A DNA stretch of 64,000 bases from Armigeres subalbatus (taxonomy: Eukaryota > Arthropoda > Insecta > Diptera > Culicidae). Where the stretch lies: contig NC_085140.1 of the NCBI RefSeq assembly GCF_024139115.2, positions 459,575,506 through 459,639,505 on the forward strand, in the 5' to 3' direction. Each line of letters starts with the position of its first letter. Position 1 is the stretch's first letter. Below, piece after piece: positions 34,300 to 46,100 of the stretch. Position numbers and translations under genes: made by a program. The notes beneath the pieces were generated by a model. That model searched no databases. It had not been told where the DNA came from and saw nothing but the letters and a program-made list of their open reading frames with translations.

Positions 34300-36726
34300 T
34301 ATCGGATTAATCAAAAAGAAACAAAAACATTTTCGATTATGAATCTGTATTTATTATTCTCGTATTCATCTAGCTGCAGTGTTTTCTTTCGTTTATAGTT
34401 GATTTCTTTTCTCACTTATGTACAAAGATTTCTATTAAATCTTACTGCTTCGATATCGAATCATAGAAAAATATAGACAAAAATTAGTTCAACTCACATT
34501 CAACTGTAAAAGTGCTTGTGTGGTTTGTTTCTAGTACATTTTTTTCCATTATCAATGATTCCGTATAATCTGCTTACGAGCTATATTTCACATTGTTGCT
34601 TGTTCAAACCGTTTGCTGATATCAGAAATGAAATTGTTTTCCGCCTGCTTCATTCAGCTTCTGAACTGAAAATTAAGCTATTATTAAGCTTCTAACGCAC
34701 AGACAAATAATATAAAAAAAACTTAAACAATCTGATAGTAATCTCCCTAATTTTCAATGCTTGCGTTGCCTGTGTGTGTATTTGTGTTTTTGGTGCAGGG
34801 CTGAAACAATGTATCTTTCGCTCAGCAATAGGAACATCAATCCGTTTGTTTGATTTATTTCACTAAAATATCTACCTTCGTCTATTATTTTTCGTTTTTT
34901 TTTGTTTTCAATAATGACTATTACTATGTTTGAGTGTTTCGTTTTGCTATTGGCTGGAAGACTGAGATCGACTCTAGTGCTTCCCGTAAAGCGCGGGAAA
35001 CCTAGAATCCTTCTCTGTGTGTTTATGAAATAATTTTTCGTAAACTGTTTTTTTTTATTGAGTACTGTTTGGGGCGGAAACTGAGCCTCTGAAAAATGTG
35101 ATTTGTTTTTTATCTGTTCAAAGATTTACAGAATTAGTTAAGAGTTTTGCTTCTGTTGGGTAGTCTTAATGATTTATGTTAGTAAAGTAAGTTTCTGCTC
35201 TTTGGATATAGTATTTATAATTCTTAAATTTAGGCTCGACAAGATTTCAACTACAATTTTAATTTTTACAGTATTTTTCCTGATTCCAAAAAAGAGACCC
35301 GATTTTATACTTTTTCTACACATCGTTCATCTAAATATCGTTTGTTTGTGTTTTTCGATTACAATTTTTAAGTAGTACAATAGTTTTAGTATACGTGTTT
35401 TATTTTCATTTCATCAAAAGGATTTCCGAATCAATATAACCAGAGAGAAATTAGAAATAAACAAGGGATGTAGAATTGAGAGTGCGTGAGCTATTTATTT
35501 CAATTAACTAATCTTTAACTTATCCTCAATCTATGCTTCATATTGGCATCTGGTGGAGGCAACTAGTTTCCTCGGCGTATGGGAAATGCACAACTAAGAA
35601 AACCGGTATGCAAATTGCACAAAAATTCGATCAGGTCGTTAGGCGTATTAAATATCTATGTAATAGCTTTTTAGAGACTCCCTGCTAACAGCGTGTAGCA
35701 CAATTTTTACAGATTTGTTCAACGAAACATAAACGACAGGTCAATGCCCTTTTTCACATCTAATACGTACAGTTTCATTTCCAATGGAGGTTATGTACAG
35801 GAACTGGAGGGCTATTGAGTAAGATGCAAAGTGGAGTGGTTCCTCGGAGACGAGCCAGCCTCGGGCTGAAAGTCTCTTTAATAAAGACACAAAAAAAAAA
35901 AAAAAAAAGTGGAGTGGTTCTGGGATACTGAAAATGTTCTTCGCAAAGGTTATCGAAAGCTTTCCGAAGAACATTATCGCATCAGTATGAGTTGCTGACA
36001 AGTCTAAAAAATCTAATTGAAACTGAGATAAATATTTAACTAATGGTACATGAAGATACTTTCGTCAATGATTTGTCTCATAAACGGCAAAAAAAAAACT
36101 GAAAAACCACGAACAGTTTTCATCTTACACAATAATTAAGGCATCATACCTGACTTGGGAAATCGGAGGAGAAACATCAAAGTATAATAGAACTAACGCT
36201 ACTCATGCGGAGAAGGAAAATGCTTAAAGCCTTTTTGGAATGATATCGTTTTTTTGTAGTCCCGGCAATAAATCGCTGCTGTGCCAGTTCGTATCTCTAT
36301 TTATACATTTTACACAAACACTAATATTGATTTAATTAAAGATAATTCCACATTTTTTCACATGCTATTTCTGCTTACGGAACACATTCTAACGTAAATA
36401 TCCTTGTTTTCTTTGCTATCTGGTTCTAATAAATAAGAATTGGGGAATTCCCAGGAATGTAGTCGCCTTTAACAAGCGGGGAACAACTTCTCAGAAGTTG
36501 CGTTCTGTCTGCTGCCGGATCACCACGGATCGGTCTGATATGTGCGTTGGAACTCCAAGGGTTGGAACAAGGGGGTTAGGTGCTGGGATTGAAAGGAACG
36601 GGACGGAAACTGATCGCTATCACGCCTGGTTCAAATAAGAAAAGGATGATGCTGCTGGTGCAAGGTGGTAGCAGGACTCAGTGAGGGGGAACCTCTGGTG
36701 TCTGGATCGAAGGATCCATTTCCTAG
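34300..36726 (-). other. Presumed 3' UTR and downstream region of nub/pdm
   Basis: This stretch follows the TGA stop on the minus strand. It is AT rich, has few recognisable repeats, and holds several minus-strand AATAAA hexamers (TTTATT on the plus strand), for example near 35494, 35400, 35050, 34850 and 34350. I cannot choose the polyadenylation site that is used. The only insertion I see is the 64-bp retroposed fragment at 35843. Confidence 0.4.
35843..35906 (+). mobile_element. 64-bp 5'-truncated retroposed fragment with poly(A)
   Basis: A 46-bp segment ending AATAAAGACAC is followed by about 18 A and is flanked by exact 14-bp copies of AAGTGGAGTGGTTC at 35829-35842 and 35907-35920. The tail plus target duplication is the mark of LINE-type target-primed insertion. 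The source element is a retrotransposon or SINE 3' end that I cannot name. It sits in the presumed 3' UTR or downstream flank of nub. Confidence 0.8.
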
Positions 36727-37108
36727 TCATTCCTGCTTGATACCACCGGATGCCATCGGATGGTGCGGCGGGTAATGGGCAGGTAGGTTCCCACTGGACA
36801 TGTTCGGCAGCTGGAACATTTCACTGCTTCCGGACGAGTGCGTGGGGCTTTCCATACCGTTGGGAGGGTTTATCCGCTTTTCTTTCTGGCGCCGATTGCA
36901 GAACCATACCCGTACGACTTCCTTCTCCATGCAGAGGTTGTCGGCTAGGTTGGTGATTTCTTCGCTGGTGGGTTTGCTGTTGACGAGGAAGGCCTTTTCG
37001 AGGGCCACCCGGACGGAGGTTTCGATCGAGGTGCGTTTCTTGCGTCGACGGCCAACCATTTCCGGCGTTGGCGTCGTGCTGGCTATGGTGCTCGGGCTGA
37101 AAATTCGA
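36727..37108 (-). CDS. nub: nub/pdm terminal exon, POU homeodomain and C-terminus
   Basis: The acceptor is CATTACAG at 37109, after a 128-bp intron. A 19-residue linker ([19 protein letters not shown]) precedes the 60-residue homeodomain at 37050-36871. The homeodomain has the basic RRRKKR start and the recognition helix with [12 protein letters not shown]; Cys at homeodomain position 50 marks the POU class. The C-terminal tail of about 47 residues is Ser, Pro and His rich and ends GGIKQE before TGA. The tail is short but in the usual range. No frameshift or stop is present. Confidence 0.97.
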
Positions 37109-40100
37109 CTGTAATGATACAGGAAAGGACAATCGTTAGATATTTGCGTGCAATTCCCGAATCCGTATATGACCCGGTTTTTGAAAAATACAAAAGACTG
37201 ACTGACTATAGTTTGCTTATTGTATAAAACACTCACCCGCCAGGGTTGGAGATGCTGCTGTCGGCGTCCTCGAGCCACTTCTGCAGTAGCGGTTTCAGCT
37301 TGCACATGTTCTTGAAGCTCAGATTCAGCGCCTCGAATCGGGAGATGGTGGTCTGGGAGAAATCGTTTCCGTACAGCTTACCCATCGCCAGCCCGACGTC
37401 GCCCTGCGTAAAGCCGAGCTTTATCCGCCGCTGCTTGAACGTTTTCGCGAACTGTTCCAGCTCTTCCAGGTCGGTGGTTTCCTCGGGCGATGGTTCAAGA
37501 GCACGCGGTGCAGCGTTGTGCTTCTGCAGCTGGGGAGTGTGGGCGTTCGAACCGGGCGTTGATGGGGTGAGAATTCCGCCAACGTTCAACTGGTTTGCGT
37601 TGGGGGGTGTGGTTTGACTCGAGCCCAACAGCGATGAGTGCGCAGATGGATGGTGAAGTCCCGGACTTCCAGATGGACTGTGCAGAGGGGATGAAGACGA
37701 AAGGTTTCCTGGAGTGGGGGTAGAACTGGCTTTCAGCTGTTGCTGTTTTTGTTGGAGAGCTTGCAGTTGGGCAACAGCCTGTTGAACCTGAGAATTTAAG
37801 GATAAAAAAGTTATAGGTAAATAAGGTCTATTAGTTGATACAACTTTAGATTAGGAAGAACCTAACCTGAAGAGACCGTGATCCATCGTGCGTTAATTTA
37901 AGCTTTGTGGTGGAAGCATTACTGGGCACACTGTTTGATATTGTGGAGGGATTTGTGATGTTAGTAGAGACGCTAGTAGCACTGTTAGTGATTGACTGAG
38001 GTGGAGTGGGAAAGCTTGCAGAAAGCTACAATCCAAAAAGAGATCGAATATAGACATATGGAGAAAGAAAAGTGGTTTAGGTGGTTGGTTGTGGTACTAC
38101 AGGATCGATAGGAGCTATAAAATTTGTAATTACCTGATTTTGCATGAGGAATTGGGCGGCAGCTTGAGCGGTAGCCTGGGCTGCGGCATTTCCATTTCCT
38201 CCAACATTGCCTTGAGCTTGCATAAGCATGTAGTTTTGCAACTGTTGCTGGAAAGACGCCTGTTGAGCTTGCAATGCTTGCTGTAGCACATTTAATTCCT
38301 GGCTGGAGAGATTTCCCAATGTGCCCAGTCCCAGTTGATTCTGCAGGAAAAGAGATCCCAGTGGAAGCTGATTCTGGAGGGCGGCCAGTGCAACACCAAT
38401 ACTACTGCTACTAGGACCGCCTACAGACGTTTGCTGAGGTGGGGAGGGTGTTCGCCTGGAGGCGTCAGTTATCTGTGGACGACACGAAGAGAAAATGGTT
38501 AAATTAAATTCCGAAATTTGTTTACCAACCCCGGTAGGAGCAAATATTGACTAACGAAGTCTAAATTGATTCACTCACCAGGTTGAGAGGAGTAACTCGG
38601 TCCGGCCGCTCATGCGGAATCGGACTGCCGAGCTGGTCACGGTCGCTTCCATCCTCGCGATCGCTGTAGTTGTCGTCTGCAAAGGGGAGAAGAAAAAGGA
38701 CAAGGTGTTAAAATCCGACATCTTAAAAAAACGCCCTACAATAGTGAAGGCCACGTGCTGAGAATTTGTCGTTAATGACCTAGTTAAGGAAACATCTCAT
38801 CTATTGAAAGCCATCCAGAATGACTTTCTCCCGCCGGTACAATCGAGAAGTCACTGCCGACAAGGAAAACATTCTTTAGCCGAGTGCATTGTATGCACAA
38901 AAGCTTCAACCCCTTGTGCAGGAGATGCAGCATAACATATGAGAAAAGATGGAATCATTTTTAAAATAGCGAGCTATGCTGCGATGGGAAACCGAATGCA
39001 CCATACACACGACGAGGGGAATTCCGTAAGGGTTTAAAATCAAAACACGCATTTAACCAATCAAACGGCGATTTTCGTGTCGTGGTGGCACAACGTTTCG
39101 GGCGAACGTCGCAGCAGGCGTTGCGAATTTGTTCCCTTTATGTTGCACACGTAGTAGGCATGGAAGCATAGCAGAGGGAACATTTGCTCTATGATGCTGC
39201 TGTTTGGTGATGAAAGAAGGGTTGCTGTAACCGACTTTCATGATGACTGATGATGATGGTGGTGATGATGATGATGAAGATTTTTTTTTGTGTCATTATG
39301 AATTTGATGAAATTTAGCTGGTAAGGGTGCGTTTTTTGGGGTATCGAGAATGAATTCGCCAACACTGTAACGTTTTTTGTTACTTGGTCAACGTGACCTA
39401 GGATAATCTTATTTTCGTAGACTTGCACTATTTTCATTTGTTATTTGCACAAATCTGGGCCGATTGACGTATGCAAACGTGTTTGAAGTTCAAATGTTTA
39501 GCGATATATTTTAGGAAATGCAATGATTAATTTTGGTGTACCAAAAGGAAAGCAATAAAGTGGTGACATATTTTGTTTTCATTGTTTGAAGAGGCAGAGG
39601 CAGAGGCAGTATAAATTATAACAACAAATAGGTCATTTTTTATTATCTTAAAAACGGTTATTAGTTCGAATAAAAAAATGTTTGAGTTCAGAAGCGATGA
39701 ATTGTAGAAAACTCAACATTTTCCTAAATTAAACACCCCAATTTCACAAGAAAATAAGGGAGAATTTCCTCCGGAAAATCAGAAAAAAATCTCGTAGACG
39801 ACTCAAGTACGAAACAGTAATCTCACTAAGAAAATTATTTTGAGATTTTTAGTGGAATGTCTTTACTTGTCATAAGACGAGTTTGTACCTTCCCATTAAA
39901 TTCCACCACTTGATTGTACCTTAACAGATACGCATTTCGTACTTCACTCGACTTACTGTTGAAATTCGCATCTGTGAGGTAACAATCAAAAGGTGGAATT
40001 GAATGGGAAAATATCAACAAAATATCAGATTCCGTTTTCTTTGTAAAAACGATTAATAAAATTATCATATTGGCAGATATGTAATTTAGAAAATCCGTTT

Positions 40101-43100
40101 TAGGTCTACTGCATGCCGAATGACACGATGATACTTTTATGCCCAGGGAAGTCGAGACAATTTCCAATCCGAAAATTTGCCTAGACCGGCACCGGGAATC
40201 GAACCCACCCACCCTCAGCATGGTCTTGCTTTGTAGCCGCGCGTCTTACCGCGCGTCTTACCGCACGGCTAAGGAGGGCCTATCCAATTATAGGTTTGAC
40301 AAGAGCGAAAATTACACCATTCCAAGGATGAAAGTAATAGATATGAAATAGAAATTCGAAATGGGCAACCATTATTGATAAATCGGTGAAATTTGCAACT
40401 TTTTGAAATGAAAATATTTTTAGTTTTGGACAGTGAAACATATTTAAGTCTCTTAAAAAACCGAATCAACAATTTACTCTGGGCAATTGAGCCGAACCAG
40501 AGCCATATCTTTCGATTGGCATGCATCAATAAGATGATTGATCCTGTATTTTAGATTTACAATTTCGAAATGAACTTATTGTGTGCTTTCTGAGATTATC
40601 GGCGAAGTATGCTTGGAAGCGTAACGTACTGTAACATTTGCCTTCTTGAACAAACTGATTTCATTAAAATTTCATCTAAATATCGTTATTTTTGTACAGG
40701 AAACTAGTCAAACAGAACAATATTATTCTCTTGTCGCCAAGTGGGTCCAAAATATGTAGGGTTACAAATCAAGTTGGTTAACCTACTTCTAGAAAAAGGA
40801 GATTCCCTCAAGCGGCCGTCCGACCTTTTAAGCGACCGGATGATTCAACAGAAGCTCCAAAGGAAGACGGAAGGCAAGGTGGTAATTTCTTTCCGTGCGT
40901 TGGGTTAGAATGCCGGTGCAGTTGCGAGGTCGGTTGTCAAAATGGATAACCACATGGTTTGAGGAACCGAAGAATATTGTTCGGAAATTCGGAAATTGTG
41001 CATATTCTCAGTGTATGTATTCGAAATTAACAAATTGATAATAATTATGCGAAAAATACTCTACGAGTCTTTGAGGAACTCGAACCCTTAACATCCCAGA
41101 GAGGTCCTATCTAAAGAGTAGGAGGTTAGGTGTTTTAGTCCCTCCAAGACACGTTGATTCTTTTTCGCAAAATAATATCAATTTGTCCATTTCGAAAACA
41201 TTGTCAATTACTGCAAATACTGCTACGATTTTCTGCTCATAAATTCTCCACCACCACGCTGCCCGGGGTGCTTCAGGCCCGTAAGTACCCACTAAATATT
41301 CTGGGAATCCTTTGAAAAGTTACAATACTGAAATGGTGGGATTCGAAAAACATCTTAGCACGATGAAAATAGATGGAAGAGTTACTCTCCAACAATTTAT
41401 CAGTTTCATTGAAACTCTCGCATATACACGAACACTATTAAAAATTTCAATACTTCAATACTTCGTGCTCGCGTGTCTTTTCTGTTCGAGAATCCACGGT
41501 GGGCACGAAGAGTGGACACGGAGAGCGGAAAGACAAAGAACGATGGCGTCGGTAGCGGCCCCAGCTCCGGTGACGGTGGTTCCTGCATCTGTAGCGTTTC
41601 AGCGGCAAACTATTGAGTGGCTGTCGTTGCGTCAGCAGTACTCCAACGGAAATGTCTCACATGATGCTGGGTCTAGTGTAGTTGCTGTTAGTGGTTGAAC
41701 ATGCTCAGAATAGGACGAGATCAGTGGCATTCTAGCTAAAATTCCGCTTGAGGCCCTTTCAAATCATTTCAACAACACTTGTACACCTGGTGGTATAAAT
41801 TGCGATATTGACACTACCAAGCGAGAGGTGGCGATGCTTCGTTTTTATATCAATGTAATTTTACATATACAGCAGTGACAACTGTCGTTGAATAGCGTAA
41901 GTTTTGAATGTTACTTTTGTACACTCTAGGTGGAGAGCAGTCATAAAGAAATTTGTAGTAAACCGCTTGAGTTTAGTATGGAGCAGTAATCAGATCTCAT
42001 TTATTATTTAAAGTTGCAAAATGCAATAGGGGTATAAAAAATCTGAAAAAAAATTGAAGCTTTTCTACCTACGTCACATATCGCTGTGATGCGTAGTTAG
42101 TGAGAACGGGTGATTTGTCCATACAAGAAAATTCATTTTACTACAAATGTTGTGGCGCCATCTCTTTCAACCAGCACCTTTGGCCCTGTCCTATTACAGC
42201 AGCGCGTGGGAAGGAACATTGCAAAAATTCGCATGGATGGCGTCTGTGGCAACCAACACGTGATCGTGATTTGCACTTTAAACGAAATTTGTCACCGCTA
42301 CAGAAGTGTACTCCATCGCTGCTGCCAAGACTGTCACAGAAACAAATCGGTTCTTTTCAGAACACAATTTTATAGAAGAGAAAGTTGAGTCGAAACAAAT
42401 TTTCCTCAAAGTGTCAAACCTAATCGCTTGATGACGGTAGTAGCAGTCGGTAGCAGAATCATAAGCGCGCAAAGGAGGGAGAAGCTACAAAACTTTGTTC
42501 TCATGGATGGCGTCAGTGGCAGTAAAGAGACAATTTTTATTTAAATATTGATTTGGTTTTAGTTTCGTTGCTGTCAGTAATTGGGAAGGCACATTATTGA
42601 AAATAAATCGTTTTTTTTTTCAGAACCACAATTGTATACTAGGAAAGTTTGAACCGAGACGAATTGTCTTCGAAGTGCAAAGTAAAAATTTATTCCCATG
42701 GACGGCGTCAGTAGCGATCAAGAGGAAATTTCCTTAAAGGGTCCCCCAGAGCTTAACGATTCCATCGTCGCGACGCGATTCTATCGTTGTCGCTGCAGAC
42801 ATGTTTCATTTATGCTTCCATACCAACGGCGACAGAATCGCAGTCGCCAAGCGATATAATCGCGTCGCGATCGCGTGTTGGGTGATTTTGGTGTTGTCGC
42901 CCAAATGCAGGTCAGCGAAACGGCAAGATTTGACAACACATATATTCGGGGTATTTGCCAAATCAGGCGGTTTCCGTCGCTGTTCCGCTGCATTACGCTT
43001 AAGAGATTGGAAATGCGCATGACATGATTGAAAATAAATCAGTTCTTTCCAAGACCATAAGCTAACCACAAAAGAAAACTGATCCGAGATGAAATTTCAT

Positions 43101-46100
43101 TAAAGTCCAAAGCACAAAGCGAGATGGATCAACTAGGTCCGAGCTCTATGGCAGACAAAGAAAAAAAAAGTCCAAAACACAATTTTTGCCTGTGAACTGC
43201 AGTAGAACTTTTGGAAACATGAAAGTTGTTTGAAAGGTTTGCAGTGAATTTGTTTGGAACATGTGCGATGGAAGTTTCTAAGAAGCTATTGAGGAACTTT
43301 GCAGCTGCATAAAAGTGCTTTTGCAGGCCTGGTAGCAGATCACTTTTTAGTGAAGGTCACTTTTTCCGGGCAAGTCACTAAAAAGTCTCTTTTTTCGACC
43401 TCAAGTCACTTTTTTCCGCGAAGAGTCACTATTTTCAACTATTTTGAAACTATTGACTAAGATTTTTGAATGAAGCTTTATGTATCCGTCAGATGATGCT
43501 TTGTTCGAGGCGGAAATTAAATTACGGATCTTGGAAAAATTATCGCTCTGAAACTTTGCCAGCCATTTTACTCTTATTGGCATTTCACCAGTAACTAATG
43601 AGGGACCGACTGTTTACTTCGATGACATTTACCTCCAGGGTGCAGCAGTCGTAAAAGGTGTAGACAACAACCTTCCGTGCACCATGTTTACGTTACTCGT
43701 TCACCATGAGCTCATGGAAAAATGGTAGTTGGAAATCGATAAAATATATGAAAAAATAAGGTATTTTGCGAGTTTATAGAAAATGGTAGTGTTTTAGAAG
43801 AAAGTAGAGCTAAGGAATGAGGTACGAGGTGAAAAGATTATCTCCTGCACTTAGTTTGCACTGATTAGTAGTTTTATAGTGGTGAAATTTCGATTTTACT
43901 ACCATTGAAAAAACGCTATCTCTTGCATTTATAAATTGGTATATGGTCATGCAAGCAGGAGACCTGCCGATTTCGATTTTTCAAACTATCAGACTTTCTA
44001 CAGTAGGGGAAGGTGGGGAGACTTGATTCCTTGGGAGACTTGACCCCTTGGAAGACTTGATCCTCCCCTGTTTTACCCGGAACTAAAGTTGTTGTATTAT
44101 AGCGTATTTTTCTAATAGATCCTTTAGACAAATTATCGTTATTTGGCGAGTTATTTTTTGGATTGACAACTTACTCGGATTTTTTTAGTGACCACGAAAA
44201 ATTTGAACAACTTCTCCCAACAATGACCAAATCACATAACATATGTATATGCATCATTGATGTGAAATGTGGTTCATCTTCGATTTTGGAACACTAGCGA
44301 ACCTACTGGTGGAAGTCAAGCTTTACTGAACAATGAGCATGAGACAGAACAGCAGCGGATGGTTTTCTGTCGTTTTCTTTCACCTTGAGTATGCGGGCCT
44401 TCCCGTTCGTCGGTTGTTAGTACTGTTGATACACAGTGAGTTGATTTTGAATGGTAATTTGGTAATTTGTTCTATGTTGTCTATCTTTTTTGTGACCAAA
44501 TGCTATCATTAGCAGCGCGCTGGGCAAATATGACCAGTCCGTCCTGACAGGGATAAAGAAAATAATTAATACCCTTCTGATTTTTAGCGCGTGATATTTT
44601 GGTAAGGTTTGTTGGAGGGGCTGGGAATCGAACCCATGACCATTCGCTTATAAGGCGAGCGTGTAGCCAACTACGCTTCGGGACCCCCCTCTACTTTGAT
44701 CAATATTTTAGAATTGTCCCAAATATATTATGATGATAATTTATACATTTGAAAATGTAAAAGATTCCAATGTGATTTTGAAGTGATTTTTTTTTTGATT
44801 TTGTTAGATTTGTTAGCTTTTCATAAGTTTTGAATTCGACGACAAGCCCGATGGTCCTGCATTATAAGCAGGCGGTCGAGTTTTCAATCTCTATAATTTT
44901 TGTTTCGTTTTCTATCAAAACGATCCGTACGGTTGTTCCTGTCGCAATAAAAAAATCCAATAACTTCCGTGGCATCTACAGCAAATCTGCATATTTCTTA
45001 AGTAAGTGTTCAGCTAATCCAGTGATCGTAATTTTCACTCATTCTCACGAGAAGAGAATGATTATTCACGCAGATTTTTGCCGAACAATCGTTTTTCAGG
45101 AAAGAAAAACAGGTCTTATGAGTGATAACCATGTTTCGCTCACCTCAATGCTTTTGACTGATATTTAGTAAAATTTCCGTTGAATAAAAAGAAAGGGCAA
45201 TACAATTTTACTTAGTCACTGAGTAGATAAAAGTTAGCGTGCACGATTTTCGTTTCTCTTCTGAGTTCGTTATGAGAGAGTGGTGAGTGAAAGATGTTCT
45301 CCGCCACAAATTACGAAAAAAAAGATTCTCCTTCGACCCAAAAACGCTTGATTTCGTCTAATCGAACTTGCAACTGAAACTGAAAGTCACTAATTGGTCA
45401 CTTTTTCTGCAACTGAAAGTCACTATTTGGTCCCTGTTTTCGTCAGCTTTTGTCACTAAAGTCACTATTTTGAGTGGCATTGGTCGCTACTAGCCCTGTT
45501 TTTGGAACTTCTTTTGAACTTGAAGTTGATTCGCATTGGAATCTTTTTCATTCTTTTTTTATAGAGGGATGAAGACAAATCTGCATACAGACACCTGAAA
45601 TTATCACTCAGGGAGTGGGGTTGAAACACTGACAAAAATCCAATCATATCATATGTGTGGATTTTTATTAGTGCAGAAGGCCGACCCACTAAACCCATCC
45701 AAGTAGCGGAATGTTACATGACTTACCCTCTCTGCTAATACCCTGGTTCCCCCAGGAACTGCCTCCCAGCATTACTTTTGGGGGATAGGCAGTACTTAAC
45801 GTAGTCCCTCATTCACGCTCACACAGGCACTCATCCCGTATGAGGCGTAATTGGGTGCTCTCTCTAACATAGCCAACAATCTTTTATTCTGCCAGCACTG
45901 CTGAACTACTCGGAAGAATAATTTAAGGTGAATATACAACAAAACCATTTTGGAAATCATGTACTAATATTTATGCTGAAAAGGCGACTTTGATTTCATC
46001 ACTGTATTCCGTAGCACAGCAAAATAAATAAATTTACGCGGTTCAAGCACAGACCGTTTGAGAAACATATAATTCAACCACTGATAATCTGTGATTCAAC

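Larger units (their letters stand above)
43324..45498. mobile_element. 2.18-kb hAT-like element with GTCACT subterminal repeats
   Basis: The ends are CAGGCCTGGTAGC and, inward from the right, CAGGGCTAGTAGC. GTCACT occurs four times in the first 110 bp and five times in the last 120 bp. I cannot find a convincing 8-bp duplication. The interior contains an RTE-related segment and a tRNA-like sequence. No transposase. Confidence 0.65.
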
